A stretch of 33,789 nucleotides of DNA from Desulfonatronovibrio magnus (GTDB lineage: Bacteria > Desulfobacterota > Desulfovibrionia > Desulfovibrionales > Desulfonatronovibrionaceae), in contig NZ_JYNP01000059.1 in assembly GCF_000934755.1 (NCBI RefSeq), forward strand, positions 1 through 33,789, in the 5' to 3' direction. The notes below the pieces were generated by a model. It was not told the DNA's origin, searched no databases, and saw only the letters and a program-made list of their open reading frames with translations. This document shows, one piece after another, positions 1 through 7,893 of this stretch. The position numbers and the translations under genes are program-made. Every line of letters begins with the position of its first letter. The stretch's first letter is position 1.

Positions 1-2
1 TG

Positions 3-299
3 CAGCGCATCATCAATTCCGGTGGCCGGATAGACCGGGAAATGGCCACAGGTCGTGGTCGCATTGATGTGTGCATCCATTATGAAAATCAGCGTTACCC
101 CTTAGAAATCAAAATCCGAAAAGATGCCAAGACTCTGAAAGAAGGTCAAAAACAACTGGCCTGCTACATGGAAACCCTGGGCTGCCACGAGGGCTGGTTA
201 GTTATCTTTGACCGGCGCGTAAAGCCCTCCTGGAAAAGCAGGCTGTTCTGGAAAACCATCAAGGCTGATCAGAATACGATTCATGCTGTGGGGTGCTGA
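3..299 (+). CDS. C-terminal end of an AAA-ATPase/PD-(D/E)XK nuclease-like protein (5' truncated by window)
   Basis: The frame is open from the window edge to a TGA at 299, so only about the last 98 residues are visible. They read G-R-I-D near the start, then a basic IDV...PLEIKIRKDAKTLKEG stretch and an EGWLVIFDRR end. This matches the C-terminal nuclease-like domain found in many AAA-ATPase-like proteins of accessory regions: an Asp in a RIDV strand, an E-x-K in LEIKI, then Q-L-x-x-Y and an LVIFD strand. The ATPase half would lie upstream of base 1. Such genes are usually mobile or defence-like, but their role is poorly known. The downstream Fic gene starts 230 bases later. Family assignment is from pattern only. 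Confidence 0.6.
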   Translation, partial: QRIINSGGRIDREMATGRGRIDVCIHYENQRYPLEIKIRKDAKTLKEGQKQLACYMETLGCHEGWLVIFDRRVKPSWKSRLFWKTIKADQNTIHAVGC

Positions 300-529
300 A
301 AGTTCTAAAATCATTGTCTGGGGTGCCTGACCTTATTGTCAGCCATCCCTCTGCGCTCGACGTAAAGGCTGCCTTTTCATTCGCCACTCCCCGGCAAATG
401 AAAAAATTTCTTTCTCCCCAGCCTGTTGCAGACAGAAAAGCCGTCTATGTTGAAATGAATTTCCTGGCAAGTGCCCGGTTTTGCCGAATGATGAGTTGCG
501 GATGGACAACCAGCTTAAGGAGTAAACAG
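300..529. other. Gap without a supported gene
   Basis: The Fic reading frame stays open through this stretch, but the translation has no family resemblance and the first good ribosome binding site is at its end (AAGGAG, 518-523). A minus-strand open frame across 339-650 runs into the Fic gene and is treated as a shadow. I see no clear promoter or repeat. Confidence 0.5.
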
Positions 530-1273
530 ATGAATAAATATCAGGTGCTTGACGAACTAAAACAGAAGCTTGATTCATTCCGTCCTTTGCCCATAGAGAT
601 TGTTTCCAATCTTCATGAGGATCTGGTGCTTCGTTGGACCTATAATTCAAACGCTATCGAAGGTAATACGCTGACACTGAAAGAAACCAAGGTAGCTTTG
701 GAAGGGATCACCATTGGCGGGAAAACCATGCGTGAGCACTTAGAAGTGATAAACCACAGGGAAGCCATTTTTTTTGTGGAAGATCTGGTCAAAAAAAATG
801 AGCCTCTGTCTGAATGGCAAATTAAGTCGATTCACCAACTAATACTGAAAAATATTGATGACAAAAATGCGGGGGTTTATAGAAAAACAAATGTCATTAT
901 TTCAGGTGCCGATCATGTGCCGCCCGATGCCTTGCATGTAGAAAGTGAAATGCAAAGCTTTATCAATTGGTATCTAACCCAGGGGGCGTCTCTCCATCCG
1001 GTAGAAAGGGCGGCCCGTGTTCATGCTGATTTTGTGAAAGTCCATCCTTTTGTGGATGGAAATGGCAGGACATCTCGGCTGCTCATGAACTTGGAGCTTA
1101 TGAAAAGCGGGTTCCCGCCCATTATTCTTCCAGTAGAAAAGCGGTTGGAATATTACGAGACTCTGGATACAGCCCATACTAAAAATGATTATGAGCCATT
1201 CTTGATGCTTATTGCGAATATTGCGGAATCGGGATTCAGGCCTTACTGGCATGCATTGGGGGTAACACCGTGA
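530..1273 (+). CDS. Fic family protein, class II, with N-terminal inhibitory motif
   Basis: A 247-residue Fic-domain protein. Fic enzymes transfer AMP or another nucleotide phosphate to hydroxyl side chains of target proteins. The catalytic motif is complete: HPFVDGNGRTSR at residues 172-183, with the His base, the Asp for Mg and the two-Arg anion site. Near the N-terminus SNAIEG (residues 40-45) fits the inhibitory-helix pattern S/T-x-x-x-E-G/N, placing it in class II, where Glu44 would block ATP. I chose the ATG at 530 because AAGGAG lies 6 bases upstream; the frame extends upstream to 293 without family-like sequence. It ends soon after the Fic core, so the C-terminal winged helix of longer family members is absent. 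Targets are unknown. Confidence 0.85.
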   Translation: MNKYQVLDELKQKLDSFRPLPIEIVSNLHEDLVLRWTYNSNAIEGNTLTLKETKVALEGITIGGKTMREHLEVINHREAIFFVEDLVKKNEPLSEWQIKSIHQLILKNIDDKNAGVYRKTNVIISGADHVPPDALHVESEMQSFINWYLTQGASLHPVERAARVHADFVKVHPFVDGNGRTSRLLMNLELMKSGFPPIILPVEKRLEYYETLDTAHTKNDYEPFLMLIANIAESGFRPYWHALGVTP

Positions 1274-1563
1274 GTACTTTTAGTGTTGCGGTGGAAATGC
1301 TGATAGCACCGATTTCATTGATAGGGCAGCTCTTCATGTGGCAAGACTGATGAGCAGGCCCCCTGTTGCACAGATTATCTATTTTACAGGGGTATTTTTC
1401 AAGCTTAATGCTGGGCGATAAAGAGTAAGAAAAAGACCTGCTGAAAGAAAAACTACTACACAAGAAAGCAGCTGCTGTCAGCATTGCAAGTAATTACATT
1501 CATATAACCCGAAAAAACAAGCACATGATTGGATGTAGCCAATGAAGTATGGGAAGGGATTGA
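1274..1563. other. Intergenic stretch, possibly a decayed gene
   Basis: No intact gene. In the plus direction short open pieces are interrupted by stops; one piece around 1445-1545 reads DLLKEKLLHKKAAAVSIAS and then continues for about 17 codons to a stop. This looks more like decayed coding sequence than random spacer, but I cannot assign a family. A minus-strand open frame at 1236-1484 has Ser/Phe-rich, low-complexity content and is not credible. Confidence 0.3.
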
Positions 1564-1845
1564 TTACGCCTCAAGAATAATTTTGACCTTACTCCCTGTA
1601 GCCTGTGCATATCTATGTAGACTCCTGAGGCTGGGCATATACCCGCCCGACTCAAGCCTGGCTACGGTGGACTGAGTGGTTCCCATTTTCTCAGCAATCT
1701 GCTGCTGTGTAAGCCCAGCCCTTATTCTGGCTTTAATCAGTTCCCTGGCAAAATCAAACTCATGCTCCATATCTGCGTAGGCCCTGGCATACTCGGGGTC
1801 ACCATTCATCATTTCTTTGTGTTTTTGATCTAAAGCTTTACCCAT
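1564..1845 (-). CDS. XRE-family antitoxin (HigA-like)
   Basis: A 93-residue protein with a Cro/C1-type helix-turn-helix in its C-terminal half (about residues 33-88): AGLTQQQIAEKMGTTQSTVARLESG is followed by PSLRSLHRYAQATG. The N-terminal third is acidic (MNGDPEYARAYADMEHEFDF), typical of HigA-type antitoxins that neutralise a RelE/HigB-fold toxin and repress their own operon. Its start overlaps the end of the upstream toxin-like frame by 8 bases, so the order is toxin first and antitoxin second, as in higBA. The domain is complete. Because the toxin partner is shortened, the antitoxin may now be an orphan regulator. Confidence 0.8.
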   Translation of the reverse strand: MGKALDQKHKEMMNGDPEYARAYADMEHEFDFARELIKARIRAGLTQQQIAEKMGTTQSTVARLESGGYMPSLRSLHRYAQATGSKVKIILEA

Positions 1846-2032
1846 CCTGTACCTCCCTGGCTCTTTTCAGAGCAATCTTTAATTCTCTTTGGGGCAACTT
1901 GTTTGTTTTTTTGATGAAACACCTGAGTATCAGGATTTTTCTGCCGCTGGCTGTGATGTATAAGCTTCTGCCATGTTGTGCTCTTATCTCCCAGATCTTA
2001 TCCTGCACAGGCCTTGTATATGGCATTCCCAC
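1838..2032 (-). pseudogene. HigB/RelE-type toxin, N-terminally truncated
   Basis: The visible 64 residues match the second half of HigB-like (phage Gp49-like) toxins: GMPYTRPVQDKIWEIR, then a GRSLYI/GRKILIL strand pair, then CFIKKTNKLPQRELKIALKRA. Full-length relatives have about 40 more N-terminal residues. Upstream in this frame there are only 10 more codons before a stop (2060-2062), and I found no shifted frame carrying the missing part. The first start-like codon is a GTG at 2030-2032. The C-terminal Lys-rich segment, important in the family, is intact. Most likely an inactivated toxin of the pair with the gene at 1564-1845; an unusually short functional toxin is less likely. Confidence 0.65.
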
Positions 2033-2157
2033 CTCGCCAGGGTTTATACTGAAGGATTTTCAGATATGTTATTGACTGTAACTTGGCAAGATAGTTTTTG
2101 GGTGAACTTTTATGATTGAGAGTATGCGTATTTCATTGTAAGCTCCTGACCGGAGGA

Positions 2158-2310
2158 TCCGGGACCGAACCTGTGAGTAACTTATACCCCCTCGTTCCCA
2201 GGCTCCAGCCTGGGAACGTTTAGTTCTTGCGGCTCCAGCCGCTTCTTCAAAATGTGGCTGGAGCCACAAAAAAAGAGGTATTCCCAGGCTGGAGCCTGGG
2301 AACAAGAAAA
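2158..2310. repeat. Repeat B copy 1: palindrome ladder behind the shared head
   Basis: Starts with the shared head GGGACCGAACCTGTGAGTAAC (last base 2181). Four near-perfect palindromes follow: 2194-2217 (arms GTTCCCAGGCT / AGCCTGGGAAC), 2229-2242 (GCGGCT / AGCCGC), 2254-2267 (GTGGCT / AGCCAC) and 2281-2302 (TTCCCAGGCT / AGCCTGGGAA). All share a core GGCT-CC(or GG)-AGCC, so they look like one palindrome whose arms have diverged in complementary fashion. Compare the single version of this hairpin at 27178-27201 and 33314-33337. Confidence 0.75.
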
Positions 2311-2317
2311 ACAGCCT

Positions 2318-2460
2318 TAGCGCGAGATTGCTTCGCTTCGCTCGCAACAAGGATTGCCGCGCTCGAAGACTCGCTCGCAATGACACCTGAGCTGTCAGGG
2401 ATGTAGTTGCTGAAAACCTGTCACCCACGATGGAGCCTAAGCGACCGAAGCAATCTGTAT
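2318..2460. repeat. ATTGCTTCG-type interspersed repeat
   Basis: Contains GCGAGATTGCTTCGCTTCGC, then ATTGCCGCGCTCGAAGACTC with GCTCGCAATGACA, and near the end GCGACCGAAGCAATCT. These are the two arms of a widespread bacterial spacer repeat (…GCGAACGAAGCAATCT… and its complement). No coding content; a minus-strand open frame through 2069-2542 is an artefact of it. Confidence 0.5.
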
Positions 2461-2590
2461 GGCAAAACCATAATACCCTGATCTTATAACCAATATGATT
2501 ATAAATTGCACTGACATTGAGCAAGCGAGACAGTATGTTCAAAAACTGTCATCCCTGCGCGAGGCATTCCCAAAAGCCGGAGCTGATTAA

Positions 2591-3919
2591 ATGAAATCTA
2601 CTTCCACACATATTCAGGATCAGGAAATCCTGGTTGTTCTTTCTTCCAAACACGAAGATTTTCTTTCCCTGTGGGCGGAGAACATGCAAAATGCTGGCTA
2701 TCTTGAACATACTACTGCCAAAGTAGAAGACTGCCTTGTGTCGTTTCAATGGTTTATGGAACCTATTATCAAACACTATCGCCTAAATTGTCAGGTTACT
2801 TTTGCTCAGCTTATAGACCAGGTCGATTGGGCTGAAAATATAATTAATACTGCACGGCGCCATCGCAGCAGAGGTGTGACTCCCAAGATGTTTTTTGGAT
2901 GCTTTAAAACTCTGGTGCACTCTGTGGAACAGATTATTATCAGCCTTCAGTATTCTTCTGAAGAAAAGTTGGCGGCCTTGGATCGGATTCACTGCTATGC
3001 GGATGCGCTGGAAACATTAATAATAGCAGAGTGGTCTTCAACTTCCAGCAAGGAGTCACAAAAAAGCCTTGACCAGGCCAATCGGACTTTGACCCTGGAA
3101 AAAAACAAGTACGAAAACATCCTGTCCTCAATTTCCGATCTGGTGGTAATTACTGATGAAAAGGGTATTATTGTCGAAGCCAATACAGCGGCCAGAAGAC
3201 TGATTGCTCCTCTTCTGGAAAAGTACTCTTTCGTTTGGCAGGTATTGGGCTTGGAAGGGGAATCTATTGAAGATGTAGTAAAGTATTATCCCATGGATCA
3301 ATCCCATGAGATATCCATATATGACGATGACTTCTATTTTGAGCTTAAAGTAATTCCCCTGTCCACGGTCAGCCTTGCTTCTCATGGATACATCATGGTT
3401 CTTAATGATATTACACCTTATGTAAACCAGAGAATGATTCTTGAGCAGATCGTCAAAGAAAGAACTGAAGAGCTTGTCAAGGAGAAGACGCAGGTAGAGG
3501 AAATGGTCATTACCCTTAAAAATGTTCTCAGCACAGTGGAGCACTCCAAAGAAGAACTCCTTAACAGCATAGCTGAAAACTTAGAAAACAGTCTTCTACC
3601 CGCCCTGACTAAAATTAAAAGTGCTGAAAGCCAACAGGTTCGCAACAGCTATATTGATATTTTTGAAGATCAGCTCTTGAAAATGATGGGCAATACCGGA
3701 GTAAAAAACAATCCACTCCTACTTACTCTTACTCCCTCGGAAATGAAAGTGTGTCATTTTATTCAGGCAGGCAAATCCAGTAAGGAGGTGGCCGAAGCAC
3801 TGAACCTGTCTGTTGGAACAATCAATACGCATCGCAAAAATATCCGGAAAAAGGTAGGCTTGACTGGCTCAGACAAAAGTTTATTTCAATATCTTCAAAA
3901 CCCTGATTTGTTTACTTAG
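2591..3919 (+). CDS. PAS-LuxR transcriptional regulator
   Basis: A 442-residue cytoplasmic regulator. Residues 1-160 are a helical domain I cannot name. A PAS domain covers about 172-285 (ENILSSISDLVVITDEKGIIVEAN ... GYIMVLNDIT), a coiled coil with KERTEELVKEKTQVEEM spans about 285-330, and a LuxR/GerE helix-turn-helix covers 378-425 (LTPSEMKVCHFIQAGKSSKE, then VAEALNLSVGTINTHRKNIR). The segment from the coil to LTPSE is the arrangement seen in PAS-LuxR regulators common in deltaproteobacteria. There is no receiver Asp, so control is probably by a ligand or redox signal through PAS. GGAG lies 9 bases before the ATG. It precedes, on the same strand, the chaperone and molybdoenzyme genes and is a reasonable candidate for their regulator (inference from position). 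Confidence 0.8.
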   Translation: MKSTSTHIQDQEILVVLSSKHEDFLSLWAENMQNAGYLEHTTAKVEDCLVSFQWFMEPIIKHYRLNCQVTFAQLIDQVDWAENIINTARRHRSRGVTPKMFFGCFKTLVHSVEQIIISLQYSSEEKLAALDRIHCYADALETLIIAEWSSTSSKESQKSLDQANRTLTLEKNKYENILSSISDLVVITDEKGIIVEANTAARRLIAPLLEKYSFVWQVLGLEGESIEDVVKYYPMDQSHEISIYDDDFYFELKVIPLSTVSLASHGYIMVLNDITPYVNQRMILEQIVKERTEELVKEKTQVEEMVITLKNVLSTVEHSKEELLNSIAENLENSLLPALTKIKSAESQQVRNSYIDIFEDQLLKMMGNTGVKNNPLLLTLTPSEMKVCHFIQAGKSSKEVAEALNLSVGTINTHRKNIRKKVGLTGSDKSLFQYLQNPDLFT

Positions 3920-3923
3920 TTTT

Positions 3924-4096
3924 CATCCGGAAACGGTTCTTTTTCCTTCTATCGGCGTCAATCTTTACAATTATTCGTCAACGTATAACATACGCCTCCT
4001 CACAATTGCTTGATTTCCTTGCCAAAAGAAAAAACTCCTCGTTTGCGTAAAGAAAACCAATAGCTTCAACATCCGGAAAGAAAGACTTTCCGGATG
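3924..4096. promoter_or_regulatory. CATCCGGAAA sites, including a perfect 11-bp-arm dyad
   Basis: CATCCGGAAA occurs at 3924-3933, and again as the left arm of the dyad CATCCGGAAAG-AAAGA-CTTTCCGGATG at 4070-4096, giving three half-sites within 175 bases. The dyad could be a LuxR-type operator upstream of the chaperone/molybdoenzyme operon or a terminator for the regulator gene; no T-run follows it. The rest of 3920-4441 is AT-rich with no credible gene. Confidence 0.4.
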
Positions 4097-4441
4097 GAAA
4101 CTATTTGACCTTTCAAGGGACAGCCCCCTTACAGAAATATTCTCGTGAGAGGATACAAATAACCAGTACCTTATCTTCGCTGGGTATTGATGTCTACCCA
4201 CTAAATACACAATTCATAATATTGATTCCCGCCTAATTTTATCTCATTCTCAATATACGCTGATGGAAGGCTTTGGCAATCAGCTTTTTATTTCTGGACA
4301 TGATATCATGGATGTTGCTCCAGTTGGCTATTTTCGCGACCTTTCAAGAAAAATAATTGTCAACAGAAGTACATTATCTCAATGATACAGATGATTATTA
4401 TAAGATAAAAATAGAAGGTTAATCTTAACGAGAGAGTTGTT

Positions 4442-4996
4442 ATGAATGAAATTTCCTTGTCACGAAGAACAGTTGAGGGACTCAGGGATTTTTTTATTGC
4501 AGCACAAAAGCAGGAAATGATGGATGCCTGGGATAAGATTACTTCCTCTTTAATACCAGCACCACCAACCCCAGATCCAGCTGAGTGGGATCTTATTGAG
4601 TTTTCTTTCAACAGATTATTTGTAGGCCCTAAAGCACCTGAAGCTCCACCATATGCTTCTGTATACCTGCAAAATGAGCCCAACCTTATGGGTGAAACAA
4701 CCATGTTTGTCCGCTCGGTATTTGAGCAGCTTGGAGTGATGTCGCCCTGGAAAAACACATTGCCGGAAGATCATGTCAGTTTAGAGCTGGACGCAGCCTT
4801 GATCATAGATAACCACAGAATCGAGCATGATGATGTAGACCTGAAATCAATTCATCAGGATTTTATTTTAGACCATCTGTGCGTCTGGATACCTCATTTT
4901 TGCGAAAGAACTCGCAAGGCCCCGTCAAATCATTCAGTCATAAATACAGTAGTTGTGCTGTTGGAGAAGTATGTGGCATCTGAACTGGAAAAATAA
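4442..4996 (+). CDS. TorD/DmsD-family molybdoenzyme chaperone
   Basis: A 184-residue, all-helical cytoplasmic protein of the TorD/DmsD/NarJ chaperone group, which binds the Tat signal of a specific molybdoenzyme and holds it until cofactor insertion. Family marks are YxxLF-like FNRLFVGPKAPEAPPYASVYL (about residues 57-77), the P-E-D-H-x-x-x-E-L motif LPEDHVSLELD (about 107-117) and the C-terminal DFILDHLCVWIPHFCER. The gene is 44 bases upstream of the catalytic subunit with its Tat signal, so that protein is the obvious client. A purine-rich GAGAG serves as ribosome binding site. The start is supported by the usual family N-terminal length. Confidence 0.85.
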   Translation: MNEISLSRRTVEGLRDFFIAAQKQEMMDAWDKITSSLIPAPPTPDPAEWDLIEFSFNRLFVGPKAPEAPPYASVYLQNEPNLMGETTMFVRSVFEQLGVMSPWKNTLPEDHVSLELDAALIIDNHRIEHDDVDLKSIHQDFILDHLCVWIPHFCERTRKAPSNHSVINTVVVLLEKYVASELEK

Positions 4997-5040
4997 TCAC
5001 ATTACCATATACCTACTAACCTCAATCAAGGAGAACAAGC

Positions 5041-7311
5041 ATGGACCAGAACATTAATGATCAGGCTAAAATGCCTCTAAGCTGCTCCATGAGCAGGAGA
5101 AAGTTCCTTAACTGCCTGGCTGCCGCAGGGGTACTCACTGCGTTGCCGGGAGGTCTGCTCAAACCAATGACCGCCTCAGCAGATCTAAATTTTGAAGATG
5201 GTTACCAGATTTTCAGGAATGCCTGTCCCAGAAACTGCTATGATACCTGCTCCATCAAAACTTATGTCCGGGATGGAGTTATAAAGTATATTGAAGGGGC
5301 ACCTGAATCCAGCTTCACACATGGAGGGCTGTGTGTAAAAGGATATGCTTATACCAGAAGGCCTTACAGCCCGGATCGGGTAAAGTATCCCATGATTCAG
5401 GATAAAAGAGGTTCAGGCAACTGGCGCCGGATCTCATGGGATGAGGCTCTGGATATTATTGCCCGCAAGTTCATTGAAATCAACGAAAAGGACGGGTCCA
5501 TGCTGGGACTTGCCCTGACCAAGTATTCGGGCAACTTTGGTATTACAAATTATGCAGTGGAAGGCATGATGACTTCACTCGGCTACACATCAAGGTTAGT
5601 GGGTACACCTTGCTGGCCGGCCGGTATTGATGCTCAAAATTATGACCTTGGTGATATGTGGTGCAACGACCCCGAAGATATGGTCAATGCCAACTATATT
5701 ATTCTCTGGGGGGCCAACCCTGCATGGAATTCGGTGCATACCATGAAGTACATCTACGCTGCTCAGGAAAGGGGAGCAAAGGTGGTCTGCATTGATCCGG
5801 TGTTCACTCAGACTGCTGCCAAGGCCGACCTATACTGGGAAGTTGAAACTTCCATGGACGGAGCTCTGGCCCTTGGTATGGCCAGACATATCCTTGATAA
5901 AGGATTGTATGACCGGGACTGGGTTATGCAGAACTCCATAGGATTCAATGATTTTGCACGTTACCTGCGAAATGAGATCACTGTGGAGTGGGCTGCTGAA
6001 AAATCAGGAATACCGGCTCTTCAGATTGCCAGAGTTGCTGAAGAGTTTGCAACTGCCAAACCAGCAACCATCTGGATCGGTTACGGCATGCAAAGACATG
6101 TTAATGGAGGCGCGTCTGTAAGGTCCATTGACGCTCTGGTGGCTATGACCGGAAACGTAGGTAAAGTTGGCGGGGGTGCAAGGTATGGCCATCTTTACAC
6201 TTGGGGATTTAATTATCACGCTCTGCTTCAGCCCCGCCCTGAAGGTTCTGTGGGTTTTCTCGGTGCTGAAGGTCCTCTCGGTGATTTTGATTTTTCAGGT
6301 GATAAAGTGGATGAATACTCAGACAGACCCATGAATATGAACAAAACAGCAGAAGAAATACTTACAGTTGATGATCCTCCGGTAAGGGTGCTCTGGGTGT
6401 CCTGTAAAAACCCGTTAAGCCAGGATTTTGACCGCAACAAGATGGTGGAAGCATTTAAGAAACCCGAACTGATTGTTTCTGTTGAGCAGTTCTTTACTGA
6501 AACAGTTGAACTTTCAGATATTGTACTACCGGTGACAACCCTTTTTGAAGAATGGACAGTTAATGCTTCTTACTGGCACTACTGGCTCTCCATCAATGAA
6601 CAGGCCATTAAGCCCATGTTTGAAGCCAGGTCAAACACTGAAATCGCTGCTGCACTGTCCAGAAAAATGAATGAACTTAAGCCTGGATCATGCACCTATC
6701 CCACAGAGATTGATACTAAAGAGTGGATGATCAAGGAATTCAATCAGGGTATATATGATCTGTTTCAGATTCAATCCTGGGAAGACTTGAGAGACGGACC
6801 GGTCAAGGCCAAAATGCATCCAGCCTCATGGCAGGATTTAGAATTCGGAACACCTTCAGGCAAATATGAGTTCAAGTCTGATCTTTGCGCAGAACATGGA
6901 CATCAGGCTCTGCCTGAATTCAAAGAAGGACGCAAGCCTTACGATAAGCTGAGGCTCCTCACGCCGCATACCAAGTTCGGCATTCATTCACAATTCGTGA
7001 ATCTAGACTGGATGGAGGAATACAACCCCAAGCCTTTCTGTTATCTGAACCCCATAGCTGCAAGGGAAAGGGGGATCAAAGATGGGGACATGGTCAGGGT
7101 TTTTAATAAAATCGGTGAAGTACGTCTTGAAGTCAAGCTTACTGATGTTGTTCCTCCAGATGTAGTGATGATGTATACAGCATGGTTCAGAAACTTAGAC
7201 TATAATTGTCAAAACCTTGTGGATGATACATCTTCAGATATGGGCGCATACAAAACAGGGGCACCCGGTGTGGCCATTCATGGCCAGTTTGCCGATGTCG
7301 CCAGGGTATAA
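5041..7311 (+). CDS. Tat-exported molybdopterin oxidoreductase, catalytic (A) subunit
   Basis: A 756-residue DMSO-reductase-superfamily enzyme. It has a twin-arginine signal (SRRKFLNCLAAAG, Arg19-Arg20) and should act outside the cytoplasmic membrane. Cysteines 62, 66, 70 and 98 (CPRNCYDTC ... GGLCVKG) form the 4Fe-4S site. Cys191 in GTPCWPAG is the candidate molybdenum ligand, where DMSO reductases have Ser; Cys-type ligands are known in polysulfide/thiosulfate and some other reductases. A C-terminal cofactor-binding domain follows (about 640-756: HTKFGIHSQF ... DGDMVRVFNKIGEV). It is followed by B and C subunits, 13 bases and an overlap away, so electrons should flow from quinol through C and B to A, or the reverse. 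The substrate is not readable; sulfur oxyanions, polysulfide, selenate or arsenate are all possible. AAGGAG precedes the ATG. Confidence 0.9.
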   Translation: MDQNINDQAKMPLSCSMSRRKFLNCLAAAGVLTALPGGLLKPMTASADLNFEDGYQIFRNACPRNCYDTCSIKTYVRDGVIKYIEGAPESSFTHGGLCVKGYAYTRRPYSPDRVKYPMIQDKRGSGNWRRISWDEALDIIARKFIEINEKDGSMLGLALTKYSGNFGITNYAVEGMMTSLGYTSRLVGTPCWPAGIDAQNYDLGDMWCNDPEDMVNANYIILWGANPAWNSVHTMKYIYAAQERGAKVVCIDPVFTQTAAKADLYWEVETSMDGALALGMARHILDKGLYDRDWVMQNSIGFNDFARYLRNEITVEWAAEKSGIPALQIARVAEEFATAKPATIWIGYGMQRHVNGGASVRSIDALVAMTGNVGKVGGGARYGHLYTWGFNYHALLQPRPEGSVGFLGAEGPLGDFDFSGDKVDEYSDRPMNMNKTAEEILTVDDPPVRVLWVSCKNPLSQDFDRNKMVEAFKKPELIVSVEQFFTETVELSDIVLPVTTLFEEWTVNASYWHYWLSINEQAIKPMFEARSNTEIAAALSRKMNELKPGSCTYPTEIDTKEWMIKEFNQGIYDLFQIQSWEDLRDGPVKAKMHPASWQDLEFGTPSGKYEFKSDLCAEHGHQALPEFKEGRKPYDKLRLLTPHTKFGIHSQFVNLDWMEEYNPKPFCYLNPIAARERGIKDGDMVRVFNKIGEVRLEVKLTDVVPPDVVMMYTAWFRNLDYNCQNLVDDTSSDMGAYKTGAPGVAIHGQFADVARV

Positions 7312-7323
7312 GGAGATCAATTT

Positions 7324-7893
7324 ATGAACAAACAATTAGGATTTTTTATAGATGCCAAACGTTGTATTGGCTGTTTCACTTGTGCCATGGCCTGTAAAAA
7401 TCTTTACCACCAGGAATTGGGCGTAATATGGCGCTATGTTTATGATTTAAAAACAGAAGTTTATCCGCACAGAGAACGTGCTTTTTATTCTTTGGCCTGC
7501 AATCACTGCGAGAATCCGACCTGCTCCAATGTCTGTCCTGTTAAGGCATATTACAAGCGTGCCAAGGATGGCATTGTGGTGCATGAGCAAGACAAGTGTA
7601 TAGGATGCGGGAATTGTATCCGCTCATGTCCTTACGGGGCACCGCGACATAATCCAGTCCTTAGAAAGGCTGAAAAGTGCAGTTTCTGCTGGGAACGCAT
7701 TGATTCAGGCCTGAAACCGGCATGTGTTTTATCCTGCCCGGTGGACGCCCTTGAACTTATAGACCTTTCTACCTATGAAAATCCCAACGTGGTGCAGTAC
7801 CCTCAAGGATTTCCACGCTATACAAAACTCAACCCGTCAGTCCGGTTTCGCGTAGCTGAAACCCCTACAATTATAAGGAGGAAGAGATTATGA
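7324..7893 (+). CDS. Four-cluster iron-sulfur electron-transfer (B) subunit, DmsB/NrfC type
   Basis: A 189-residue ferredoxin-like subunit with the four Cys clusters of the DmsB/PsrB/NrfC family: CIGCFTCAMAC, CNHCENPTCSNVCP, CIGCGNCIRSCPYGAP and CSFCWERIDSGLKPACVLSCP (split over residues about 117-140). It would carry electrons between the membrane subunit and the molybdenum subunit. It has no signal of its own and is presumably carried out with the A subunit through the Tat system. AAGGAG lies 8 bases before the ATG. The stop overlaps the next start (ATGA), showing translational coupling. No cysteine of the four sites is missing. Confidence 0.92.
   Translation: MNKQLGFFIDAKRCIGCFTCAMACKNLYHQELGVIWRYVYDLKTEVYPHRERAFYSLACNHCENPTCSNVCPVKAYYKRAKDGIVVHEQDKCIGCGNCIRSCPYGAPRHNPVLRKAEKCSFCWERIDSGLKPACVLSCPVDALELIDLSTYENPNVVQYPQGFPRYTKLNPSVRFRVAETPTIIRRKRL

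Noticed and set aside
339-650. Minus-strand open frame opposite the Fic gene
   Set aside because: It overlaps the well supported Fic start and has no family-like content.
1236-1484. Minus-strand open frame after the Fic gene
   Set aside because: Low-complexity Ser/Phe-rich translation, no ribosome binding site and no domain.
2069-2542. A 157-residue minus-strand open frame
   Set aside because: It runs through repeat B copy 1 and the ATTGCTTCG repeat.
4274-4292. Sigma-54 promoter before the TorD gene (TTTGGCAATCAGC)
   Set aside because: Spacing between GG and GC is wrong.
5611-5613. Selenocysteine in the molybdoenzyme A subunit
   Set aside because: The candidate metal ligand is an ordinary Cys codon, and the frame has no internal TGA.
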